The notes under the pieces are model-generated. The model saw only the letters and a list, made by a program, of their open reading frames with translations, was not told where the DNA came from and ran no database searches. A program made the position numbers and the translations under genes. 64,000 nucleotides of DNA from CAWBRT01 sp050015355. GTDB taxonomy: Bacteria > Acidobacteriota > Terriglobia > Terriglobales > Acidobacteriaceae. This document shows positions 42,264 to 51,400 of this stretch, piece after piece (within the stretch, counting starts at the first letter, position 1; each line of letters begins with the position of its first letter). The DNA is taken from positions 1 through 64,000 of the forward strand of contig JBEKBO010000011.1 of NCBI GenBank assembly GCA_050015355.1, in the 5' to 3' direction.

Positions 42264-43739
42264 CTACCTTGCGGCGGCGAGTTCGCGCTGCTCCGCTTTG
42301 CCGGTGACGCCGCGCTGCTTGAGCCACCTCGGCATCAGCTCCGCATCGACCCGGGCCGAGACCTCGGGAGCCTTGCGCACCAACAGCTCAGCCAGACTCT
42401 CGCTCACGTTGATGCCGCCCATGGCGCCGTCGAAGATGATGACGTTGTCGGTCTTCGCAACTTTGTACGCGAAGTGCATCGCATCATCGAGTTGATTCGC
42501 CACGACCGCCCACTTCATGTAATCCAGGTTTTGCGGGTCGGAATTGAACAGGTCGGCCTGCTTCTGGCCCACCACCACGGTCGGTATGTGCTCGGAGAAG
42601 AATGCGCCGGGATATCCGCCCCACGCATAGTTGTGAACGACCATCCTGATCGCCGGGTTCATCGGAAGAATGCCTTCCACCATCGGTTTGCCGTTCTTTC
42701 CGTAAAAAGCCTCCGTGTACCACGTGTACGGCGGTAGTGGCTGATCCAGATCGAACAGGTCCTGGTTGGCGCCGATAAAATTCGCGTAAATCACGCCGGC
42801 GGCAAAGACGTATGGCACCGGACACGGAAAATCCAGGCCCGCGATGCACTCATCGATCTCGCCCAGCAGGGTCATAATCTTGCCGTAGTACTGCAACCCT
42901 TCCACCGTGATCTGGTCGTTCAAGGCGTAAAGATCGTTTTCCGCGCTGACCCCGACCACGCCGCTGGGCGACATGTTCAGGAAGGCCGTGAAGGCAAACT
43001 TGTTCTTCACATACTCGGAGTCGAAGATGGCCCGGGCGGTAAAGTTCGCGCCCCTCGGTCCCATGTTCCAGTGATAGGTGGAACGCGTTTCGATGCGGGC
43101 GTAGGACATGCCGAACGGCTTGACGGCGCGGTCGACCTGCCGGTGAAAATGGACTTCGCGCACGTCGCTGTTATGCACGTGTACGATCCAGTCGGCGTCG
43201 TAGATCGCCTTGATGCCGTACAGCGTGCCGATTTCCGTCTGAATGGCAACGCCTTCGTCGATCGGGGCTACGCCTTTGGCCTTGCCCTTGTAATGCTCGT
43301 CGAGGTGGTAGCGCTTAATGTATTCCTCGGTCTCGCGGAAGCGCAGGCCGACGCCGGCGCGCAGACGAATGTTCTGCGTGCCCGTGCGGGCGGCAATCAC
43401 GTCGCGGACCGCGCGCAATAGCTCGGCGTACGGCTCGCCGCCCAGCAGCGTGAAGCCGTGGTGGGAGGCGCACACATTCACCGATTGCCCGGGCTTGATC
43501 ATCGACATATCGACCCGGCTTAACGCCTCTTCCGCCGCCTTGCGAACCGCTGGAATGCCGGTCTCGGAGGGATAGATCACCGCCGGCGTGTCGGTGAAAA
43601 GGTCCTTCACCAGCAGCGATGTCATCTCCGGGTATTCCGCAAGACGCTTCTTCACCAGTTCCGGTGCAATACCGTACTGGGAAGCCCTCGGCAGCATTGG
43701 CGTAATCGGTTTACGCTTGGACGTCCGTTCGCTTTTCAT
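42264..43739 (-). CDS. Unrecognised 491-residue protein, possibly a distant LarA-like enzyme
   Basis: Not confidently recognised. It is a soluble protein of 491 residues without signal or membrane segments, with many conserved-looking His, Asp and Trp clusters: DADWIVHVHNSDVREVHFHR, then QVDRAVKPFGMSYAR, TYHWNMGP, PCPVPYVFAAGVIYANFIGA, NYAWGGYPGAFFSEHIPTVV and NVIIFDGAMGGINVSESLAE. The order (an N-terminal Rossmann-like half, then a His-His-x-Lys region, then a C-terminal alpha/beta half) recalls the DUF2088/LarA fold, but key motifs (TRP-x-P, GGRK) are absent, so this is only a hint. Its ATG overlaps the stop of the ferredoxin gene. Confidence 0.72.
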   Translation of the reverse strand: MKSERTSKRKPITPMLPRASQYGIAPELVKKRLAEYPEMTSLLVKDLFTDTPAVIYPSETGIPAVRKAAEEALSRVDMSMIKPGQSVNVCASHHGFTLLGGEPYAELLRAVRDVIAARTGTQNIRLRAGVGLRFRETEEYIKRYHLDEHYKGKAKGVAPIDEGVAIQTEIGTLYGIKAIYDADWIVHVHNSDVREVHFHRQVDRAVKPFGMSYARIETRSTYHWNMGPRGANFTARAIFDSEYVKNKFAFTAFLNMSPSGVVGVSAENDLYALNDQITVEGLQYYGKIMTLLGEIDECIAGLDFPCPVPYVFAAGVIYANFIGANQDLFDLDQPLPPYTWYTEAFYGKNGKPMVEGILPMNPAIRMVVHNYAWGGYPGAFFSEHIPTVVVGQKQADLFNSDPQNLDYMKWAVVANQLDDAMHFAYKVAKTDNVIIFDGAMGGINVSESLAELLVRKAPEVSARVDAELMPRWLKQRGVTGKAEQRELAAAR

Positions 43740-44353
43740 CAGGCATCACTCCTCTCCGGCTTAGCCGCCACTACCTTCTTTAACAGTTCGATATCTTCCT
43801 CAAAATAGAAACCCCGGCTGCCATACTTGGCCTTGACTTCTTCCGGGATTTCCCACACCGTGGGCGTCAACCCATACCATTGCCAGCCAACCGGCCGCTC
43901 GGGAGTGATTCCTGCCGCCTGCAGCAGCCGCAGGGCGGGCTCAATGCATTCGACTTTGCATCCGGTGCGAATGCCGGTCTGCTTGGAAATCTCCTCCGGA
44001 GACGTGGCCCCTTTCAAAATGGCAGCGGCCACTTCTTCGGCTCGAGTGGAGGTGCAGTAGCAAACAAGTTGTTGTGGATTGAGGTTGGCCTTCAGGCAGA
44101 GCGCTTCGATCTTGCCGTAGGGAACGTCGTCCACGGCGACCCTCACGGTGTAGGGGGCATCCAGCTTATGCATGCTGATGGCATAGACCGGACAACGTTG
44201 ATCGCAAGCGCCGCAACCCCGGCAATCCTCTTCTTTTACAACGGCTTTCCTGTCTACCAGGGTGATTGCCAGCGTGGGGCAAACGCTGCTGCATACCACG
44301 CAGCCATTGCATGCGTCCTGGTCGACAAGAGGGTTCATGGAGATCAATTTCAT
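43739..44353 (-). CDS. 2x[4Fe-4S] ferredoxin fused to a BFD-like [2Fe-2S] domain
   Basis: A 204-residue redox protein. Two classical clusters are seen near the N-terminus: CNGCVVCSSVCP and CRGCGACDQRCP, each with a fourth Cys before Pro. Residues ~95-140 form a bacterioferritin-associated-ferredoxin-like domain with C-x-C (VCYCTSTRAEEVAAAIL) and C-x4-C (IRTGCKVECIEPAL). The tail is acidic and helical. It would pass electrons to an operon partner. First gene of the minus-strand operon, with a strong ribosome site (aggagaggtggacgaaa). Confidence 0.87.
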   Translation of the reverse strand: MKLISMNPLVDQDACNGCVVCSSVCPTLAITLVDRKAVVKEEDCRGCGACDQRCPVYAISMHKLDAPYTVRVAVDDVPYGKIEALCLKANLNPQQLVCYCTSTRAEEVAAAILKGATSPEEISKQTGIRTGCKVECIEPALRLLQAAGITPERPVGWQWYGLTPTVWEIPEEVKAKYGSRGFYFEEDIELLKKVVAAKPERSDA

Positions 44354-44374
44354 TTTCGTCCACCTCTCCTAAAC

Positions 44375-44460
44375 GGCTGCTGAAAAACAGATTCCCTACG
44401 CGATAAGCCCGCGAGATGGCACCTCGCTGGTTGCTTTAGCACGCCTTTCAGCAGCCTGCT
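44375..44460. repeat. Short dispersed repeat unit with inverted ends
   Basis: The ends GGCTGCTGAAAAACAG and CTTTCAGCAGCC match those of the 17911-18105 unit, but the middle (GCGAGATGGCACCTCGC, itself a small hairpin) is different. It lies immediately upstream of the ferredoxin operon, so it may affect its leader. Confidence 0.7.
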
Positions 44461-44555
44461 AAACAAACTCGTGGCACTGTTCCTTTGACAGACGGGTCGT
44501 GACCCATGGCGGGGAGCCCTAGTATCTTTATTACTACGGGTCTGGAGCGGCTTTT

Positions 44556-44571
44556 CGTGATCGTAATCACG
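44556..44571. promoter_or_regulatory. Palindromic operator-like site upstream of the 44.4-37.1 kb operon
   Basis: CGTGATCGTAATCACG is two perfect six-base arms around four bases, about 200 bases before the ferredoxin gene start. Palindromes of this size are typical of dimeric repressor sites. The rest of the 44461-44770 gap holds no gene I can support. No regulator gene is adjacent. Confidence 0.35.
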
Positions 44572-44770
44572 TATAGATGTGACGACTAACGCAAGTTGCG
44601 GCTGGATGTCAGCAGGTTGAAACGCCAAGGTAAGGAGTTAGATTACAAGGGGTAACGCGAATACACGGACAAGATCACTGCTGATCGGGGAAGGCGCGAA
44701 CGGCGGCAGTAATGAGATCGGCACTGCCTGTCTCTCACGGCCTTCCGCCTGTCTCAGGTTTCTTCGCGCC

Positions 44771-47086
44771 TCACACCGCCAGTCGCTTCGTGGGCTTGTT
44801 TTCCTGGGCGCGGTCCAGCACTTCGCGCACTCGCGCCAGGAGCACGTCAGGCGAGAATGGCTTCTGCAGGAACGACCTGTCGCCCTCTATGGCTCCCTGG
44901 TGTACCAAAGCGCTGTCAGTATATCCGGACATGAAAAGGACCGCGAGGTCGGGATACTTAGTCGAGAGTTTAGCCGCAAGCTCTTGTCCCCCGAGCACCG
45001 GCATCACCACGTCGGTGAGCAGAAGGTCGATGGCCCCAGCGCATTCGTCGGCAACTTGCAGCGCCTGCTGTCCATCGGGCGCGATCAGCACCTTGTAGCC
45101 GCTATCGCGCAAGAACTGCGTGATAAGGTTTCGCAACAATTCCGAATCTTCCACCACAAGCACCGTTTCCGTACCGCACAGCGTAGGCTTGGAACCTGAG
45201 GCTACATGGTCTTCGGTGGCCGCTTCCACCGTGGCCGGAAAATAAATCTTGAACGTCGTGCCGTTTCCAGGCTCGCTGTAGACCCATATGTGGCCCTTTA
45301 CCTGTGAAACGATCCCGTAAACGGTGGAGAGCCCGAGTCCGGTCCCTTTGCCGGGTTCCTTGGTGGTGAAGAACGGCTCGAAAATCAGCTTCTGGGTCTT
45401 TTCGTCCATGCCCTCACCCGTATCGCTGACCGCCAGCAAGACGTACTGGCCTGGGGCGACACCGTGATGCGTGGCGTCCCGTTCGTCGAAAGAAACGTCC
45501 ATCGTTTCGATCGTCAACTTGCCGCCATTCGGCATCGCGTCCCGCGAATTCACCACCAGGTTCATGATGACCTGTTCGATCTGAACCGGGTCCAGTTTGA
45601 CGCGCCTGAGATCCTGCCCGCGCACAATGCGCAAGTCGATGTCTTCGCCAATGAGGCGAGGAAGCATCTCGTCCATGTTCTTGAGAACCGAGTTCAGATC
45701 CAGCACCTCGGGCTGCAACACCTGCTTTCTGCTGAACGTGAGCAATTGCCGGGTCAACGCTCCGGCGCGCCCGGCAGCCGTCATGATTTCCTGCGCCGAC
45801 GAATGCGCCGGCTGATCGGGCGTGGTGTTCGCGTGGATCAGGTAGCTGTAACCGACAATGACGCTCAGCAGATTGTTAAAATCGTGGGCCACGCCTCCCG
45901 CGAGCCTGCCGATTGCTTCCATCTTCTGCGATTGGCGCAGTTGCTCTTCGAGCCGTTTTCTCTCGGTGATGTCGCGCGCGATCATCGAGAGCCCGGGACG
46001 GGTGCCCTTCTCGCCCTTGAGGAGCGAGATGCTGAGCCCCACGTCGATGTGTCTGCCGTCCTTCCGGACCCGCACCGTCTCGCCCCTCCAGCTCTCGCCC
46101 TTTTTCACCTGTTCAACCTGCTGCGACAATTCTTCGCGAAGCTTCGGCGGCAGCAAAATGGATGCGTTCAGGCCAACGATCTCCGAGGCAGCGTATCCGA
46201 ACATCTTCTCCGCCCCGGAATTCCACGTGGTGATCACGCCGTCCAGGTCTTGACTGATGATGGCGTCCTCGGAAGAATTGACAATCGCCCCGAGCTGACG
46301 AAGCCCTTGCTCGGCTTGCACGCGTTGGCTGACGTCGCGCAGCCTGACCGTGAGGATCATCTCCGAGCCGGCCTTGAACTTTGCAATCGAAGCCTCGGCT
46401 GGGAACTCGCCTCCATCCTTGCGCAGCCCATAGATCACCGAGCGTTCGCCCATGGCTCGCAAGGTCTCGACGGACGAAAAAAATGCCTTCATATGCGCCG
46501 CATGCATCGCCCGGTAGCGCTCCGGCAGCAGCAGATGGATCGGTCTGCCGATCACTTCCTCCGCGCGGTGGCCGAAGATCTTCTCCGCTCCGGGGTTGAA
46601 CAAGGTGATTGTGTGCGACTCGTCGACGGTCACAATCGCATCCTCGGAAATCTGCACCACGCCGCTGAATTTGGTGTTCGATTTTCGCAGCTCCGCGGTC
46701 GAAGCGTGCGCCGCCGATGCAATGACCCAGATGAGAACGGAGGTGAAAGCAAACGCAATGTCGAGCGCGACCGTTGCAGTCGCGCGGCCCTGCGCGACGC
46801 GGTACTCCAAAACAGCCACGACCGCAAAGTTGAGCAGCATGGCTGCCAGACCCGGACGCCAGCCGGCAAACCAACTGCTGATCGCTATTGCCGCCAGAAA
46901 GGCAAAGAAGAGCGGCTTCTCGCCCGGCGCTCCCACTACCAACGTGAGCAGTAGTGCATTCGCGCAACTGCCTACGGCCAAGCCGTAAGCGAGAATGGGC
47001 CGTTCCAGGACGGCTACCAAGTCGAAGGGGAAGCTCCGCGATGGAGGCACTTTTTCTCCGGAAGTTGACGATAAATCATGAGTCAT
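44771..47086 (-). CDS. Hybrid sensor histidine kinase (DUF4118-PAS-PAS-HisKA-HATPase-REC)
   Basis: A 771-residue membrane sensor. Four or so N-terminal helices of the KdpD-type (DUF4118) region occupy about residues 25-135. PAS 1 (SEDAIVTVDESHTITLFNPG) and PAS 2 (SEDAIISQDLDGVITTWNSG) follow, then the H-box GGVAHDFNNLL (phospho-His), N box (NLVVNSRDAMPNGGKL), G boxes (DTGEGMDEKTQ, TGLGLSTVYGI) and a C-terminal receiver with LLLTDVVMP (phospho-Asp) and LQKPFS. Phosphate passes internally and on to an unknown partner; no separate response regulator is adjacent. Confidence 0.94.
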   Translation of the reverse strand: MTHDLSSTSGEKVPPSRSFPFDLVAVLERPILAYGLAVGSCANALLLTLVVGAPGEKPLFFAFLAAIAISSWFAGWRPGLAAMLLNFAVVAVLEYRVAQGRATATVALDIAFAFTSVLIWVIASAAHASTAELRKSNTKFSGVVQISEDAIVTVDESHTITLFNPGAEKIFGHRAEEVIGRPIHLLLPERYRAMHAAHMKAFFSSVETLRAMGERSVIYGLRKDGGEFPAEASIAKFKAGSEMILTVRLRDVSQRVQAEQGLRQLGAIVNSSEDAIISQDLDGVITTWNSGAEKMFGYAASEIVGLNASILLPPKLREELSQQVEQVKKGESWRGETVRVRKDGRHIDVGLSISLLKGEKGTRPGLSMIARDITERKRLEEQLRQSQKMEAIGRLAGGVAHDFNNLLSVIVGYSYLIHANTTPDQPAHSSAQEIMTAAGRAGALTRQLLTFSRKQVLQPEVLDLNSVLKNMDEMLPRLIGEDIDLRIVRGQDLRRVKLDPVQIEQVIMNLVVNSRDAMPNGGKLTIETMDVSFDERDATHHGVAPGQYVLLAVSDTGEGMDEKTQKLIFEPFFTTKEPGKGTGLGLSTVYGIVSQVKGHIWVYSEPGNGTTFKIYFPATVEAATEDHVASGSKPTLCGTETVLVVEDSELLRNLITQFLRDSGYKVLIAPDGQQALQVADECAGAIDLLLTDVVMPVLGGQELAAKLSTKYPDLAVLFMSGYTDSALVHQGAIEGDRSFLQKPFSPDVLLARVREVLDRAQENKPTKRLAV

Positions 47087-47351
47087 TACTCACGATTTTA
47101 AAGTATCTGCTCTGAAAATCAAATCCCAAACAGTACTTCAGGCCCTTAGTACTGAGATGCTCCGGCGATATATAAGAGCCTCAATTTTTCTTATGGAGCT
47201 CTATTGCATCGCGCTTCACTGTAATCAGGAGAGGGGTTGGCTGGCACAATAGTAACTAGTTTGAGACGACAGATGGCACTTCCCCTTGTTAAAGATAGCA
47301 ATTCCCTGTGCTAAACTCTCGAGTAGCTCGTACTGAAGAGGAATCTCCGCG

Positions 47352-48317
47352 ATGGGTTTTTGCCCCTCTAAAGTTGCGTTCTGCCTCACCACGGTCGCGT
47401 TGCTGATGATGATAGGCTTCAGCACTCCTCGCGCCGTGGGTCAGTTAGCGCCTGATCAATCCGCAACAGCCGGTGCCGCGGTAACAGCACCGCCCGAGGC
47501 TCATCGCGCTGCCGCACGCTTACATGTCGGCGACACGCTGGACCTGAAGGTCTTCGGTGTTCCCGAGATGAGCCAGGAGGTTTCCGTCAACGATGCCGGC
47601 GATCTGGACCTGCCGTGGATTGGCGCCGTGCATGTCGCGGGTGCGACGATCGAGCAAGCCCGGTCGGGAATCGAAAAGAAGCTTCGCGAGAAGGGCTTCA
47701 TCAACGAGCCACATGTCACCTTGACGCCGAAAGACGTAGCTGGCCAAACCGTATCAGTGATGGGCGAGGTCGTGAAGCCCGGCACGTACCAGCCGGTCAA
47801 TTCGCGGCTCCTGATGGATCAGATCTCGGCGGCCGGCGGCATAACTCCCAGGGCCGGGAAGACCGTCCTGATTACCCATCGCGATGATCCAGGCCCCCCG
47901 GTCAGGGTTCAACTGGACATCGACTCGGCGGCCCAAACTTCCGCCCCGCCAATCGAGCCTGGAGATACGGTTGTCGTTCCCCGCGCTGGTGTGGTTTACG
48001 TTGTGGGAGACGTCAATCACCCCGCCAGCATCATCATGGAAAACGGCAGGATGACGGTCCTGGAAGCGATCGCGATGGCAGGCGGCGTATCCTCGACCGC
48101 GTCGCTGAACGGGGCAAGAATCCTGCGCAGGACGCCGCAGACCATTGAAGAGATCCACGTGCCGCTGAAGCTTATTCTGTCGGCGAAAGTGAAGGACACC
48201 GATCTCCAGGCTAATGACGTCCTGTTCGTGCCAGGCAGTAAGAGCAAGGCACTTGCGAAGCGCGGTGGCGAAGTGATCATGGGCGTTGCGATGAGCGCAG
48301 CCCTCGTATGGCGCTGA
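47352..48317 (+). CDS. Wza-like polysaccharide export protein (Poly_export plus SLBB)
   Basis: A 321-residue exported protein. The signal segment is VAFCLTTVALLMMIGFSTP. A Poly_export domain starts RLHVGDTLDLKVFGVPEMS with DLDLPWIGAVHVAGATIEQA, and two SLBB-like beta-grasp domains follow (VMGEVVKPGTYQPVNSRLLM, and VVGDVNHPASIIMENGRMTV). A hydrophobic C-terminus (MGVAMSAALVW) may anchor it. Relatives form the outer-membrane channel of capsule and exopolysaccharide export. No inner-membrane Wzc-type partner is nearby. It converges with the 2908-residue gene. Ribosome site gaggaatctccgcg. Confidence 0.9.
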   Translation: MGFCPSKVAFCLTTVALLMMIGFSTPRAVGQLAPDQSATAGAAVTAPPEAHRAAARLHVGDTLDLKVFGVPEMSQEVSVNDAGDLDLPWIGAVHVAGATIEQARSGIEKKLREKGFINEPHVTLTPKDVAGQTVSVMGEVVKPGTYQPVNSRLLMDQISAAGGITPRAGKTVLITHRDDPGPPVRVQLDIDSAAQTSAPPIEPGDTVVVPRAGVVYVVGDVNHPASIIMENGRMTVLEAIAMAGGVSSTASLNGARILRRTPQTIEEIHVPLKLILSAKVKDTDLQANDVLFVPGSKSKALAKRGGEVIMGVAMSAALVWR

Positions 48318-48456
48318 GAGCTCTCGATCACAAGCGAAAAAGCTGGAACCAACATCACTTCTGCGCTGCTGTTTGAGACGCCAAACTGTGACTTAAGCCA
48401 CCTGCGACTTCAAGCAGAGTTATTCCCCATGAGTCTCTGTGCGCTTGCAGCACTGC

Positions 48457-51400
48457 TCATCGAAGAGGCTGGCGGACTGGCACAGGCCGATGAGGCTGAG
48501 GGGCTGGCACAGGCGCAGCGGACATCGATTTCAGGTGCAGTAATGGGTCTCCAAACAGAATGTATGTCTGCCGGGCGTCGGGATCTGTGATGTTCATCTT
48601 CCCTTGCTGAACAGCATCCCCTAAAGCTATCCCAGGATTCGCTACCAGAGCGCGAATTAACTGCTGATCCATCTGCAACTGCGGCGGGGGATTATTCAGT
48701 CCGGAGGAGGCCCACACGGCAACCGCTCCGCCGTTTGGCGAAAGCAGCAGAGCCTCGGCCAGGCTTTCCGTATAGACATCGTGGAAGAATCCGTTGAGAC
48801 AATCCATCAGCAGAAACACGGATAGATTGCTGTTCGTCAGGGAAGCCGCAGCGTCATTATCGAACAGGTCTTCACCGGACCAGACTTCCACCGAGCCATG
48901 ACCGAGATAGTTGACCAGCAACTGGCCGCTATTGATGGCGGCCAATATCTGCTGGCTAGCCGTGCCGGCATCCATTGTGCTGGCCAGAACCTCAGTAACC
49001 TGCATCGATGCGGGTAACAACGCCGCCACCGACAGGGTGTCATTTGTGAAGCTCTCAGTGTCGTCCTGGTCCGCAACCAGCAGAGCCTGATTCATCCAGG
49101 TTCCGGAGGCAGTGTTGTTTTCGTAGCCGACAATTTTGCCAACGACCAGCGCGGCGTCACTGGCTGTGCGCACCGGCAGGCGACCGGTGGGGATCTGTGC
49201 AATGCCGTCGTTTGCGAACTCGGTGAACCAATCGTCGCAAGCGGTCATGAGCTCGGACGTGGCAATAATCTTCGTGGGGACGAAATCGAAGTACCCGAAC
49301 CCCAGGTAATTGTTGGGATCGACAGAGGCGTCACCCACCAGCAACACATACTGTGGTGGGGTTTGCCACTGCGTGGTGGAGTTCTGGAGGAAATCGCGTA
49401 TAGCCTGCGGACTTCGCTCTCCAAAGTTGAACTCATCGAAGATATCGTCCGTCTGAACCACGGCGACGGACCAGCCCTGGCTGCGGCGCAGATTAACCAG
49501 TGGGGTTAATTGCGACACAAACGCCGGATCCGTGATCATCACGACCTGGGCGCCGGCTTGGCTGGCGTGCCAGTTTGAAGGCTGGTTGTAGACCAGCGCG
49601 ACCGGCGAGGCCATGGCGTCGGCGGCCACGGCTAAGAACGTGCGTGTCCCGCTTAACTCCGCCGGCACCAGGACATCAAGGGCGAAGCCTGCAGGTTGAG
49701 CAACGACACGGGCCACAACTTCGATGGGATTCGCCGGATCGGTGATATCCATCAGGCGTGAAGGCGTATTGGTGAATCCCTGCACCCGGATATGATCGCC
49801 CGGCGCCGCGGTGAACTTGAGGGCATCGGACTCCGCTGTATAGGAATGTGGATAGGTCAGCGTGATGTGCTCGACCAGGCTAATGTCGTCATCACCGTCT
49901 TGAGCCGTCAGTGTAACTGTGTTGTTCCCCGCCACCAGCAGGTTAACCGGAACCTCTATGTCGAGCTTACCCACGTTCTGGCCGTTGAATGTGATCTCTC
50001 CCACGGTCACGCCGTTCAAGCTCACGACCACGTCATGAGGAGTATCGGCGACAACGCCCTGCAGGAAGACCTCGAGTTGAGCCGGATCAGCCGCCGTAGT
50101 AGCGACATCCTGAACCGCGAGCACCTGGTCCACCGGTGTAGTAGTAACCGGTGCTCCAAAGAAATTATTGCCGTCGGAAGTCAGCAGCGCGGCGAAGTAC
50201 GTCGTGCGATCTTTCAGCTCCACCGCGTAGGGGAAGCTCTGCGGTTGCGCGCCGCCGCGGCCGACACCGGATATTGGGAGGATGCGCTTTCCAGAACCTC
50301 CATTCACATCCAGCCAGTAAACCCGCAGGTTCGATGAAACTGTGTCTATTCCCGTGCCGTAGAATTCGAGTTGCATGCCCGAACTGCTAACCTTTATCGG
50401 CTGTTCGACTCCTTCCGCGTAAAGGCGAGCGCCGCCTAATTGCGCGACGGTCAAGCCCGCCGCCGCCAGTTGCGCCTGCGTGATCTGGTACCAGCCCTCT
50501 TGCTGCACCTGGATCTTCATCCCAGGCTTCGCCGCCAGCGTGAACTGCGTCTGTTGTTGTTGGGCAGTAGACGGCGAGGGCACGAAGGCCTTCTCGGCGT
50601 TGCGGCGTCCTGCGAGGATAGGCGATCCATTGCTCGCGCCTGCCGCTCTGAGTTCCGTGACCATTCTGGCACGCGACACGACTTTTACATCACTCTGCGC
50701 CTGTACATACGAAGTGCCATGGAAGGTGCGGGTGCCATTCAGATCGACATCTTCAAGCCAATACACGCTGCCGGCAGATGCAGGTTGATGATCCACCCAG
50801 GCATAGGTCTTCGCCGAGTGAGCACTTGAAGCGTCACGCATCCTCAGCGCGGATCCGGCGATGAGCGCGGGGTTGAGGCGAATCCGCTCTCCGTTTTGTT
50901 CGCGGTAGACGTTGAATCCGAGGTTATGCGCCTCGCCGCCCGTTCTCCATTGCAATACAACGTCGCTGCCGCTGTAGCCAGCCTTGAACCACCGCAGTGT
51001 TACCTTGGTCGGCGACGCGATGGCGGTCGTCACGGATGACGAGTTGTTGCTGGTATTTGGATCGTTCTGATCGGCGGTTACAGACGCGGTGTTGGTAACC
51101 GTGTTCGGAGCCCCCGCTGCCGCAAGCAAGGTGACCGTAGCGAAACCGCCGTTGCTCATGGTGCCGAGCAGGCAAGTCACCGTGCCGCTCGCTTGCGAAC
51201 AAGTGCCCGCCGTGGTGGAAACCGAAGCGTAGGTAACGCCCGAGGGCAACGGATCGGTAAGCGTCACGTTAGTAGCTGTGTTGGGCCCGCCGTTATTCAC
51301 GGTGAGCGTATATGTCAGCGTGTCGCCCTGAGACACACTGCTCGGTGTGCCTGTCATGTTGACGCTTACATCGGCGCTACCGGTACCCGCGACCGTCGTG

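Noticed and set aside
47225..47425. 66-codon minus-strand frame opposite the Wza-like start
   Set aside because: It overlaps the signal peptide of a well-supported gene, and no family or ribosome site is seen.
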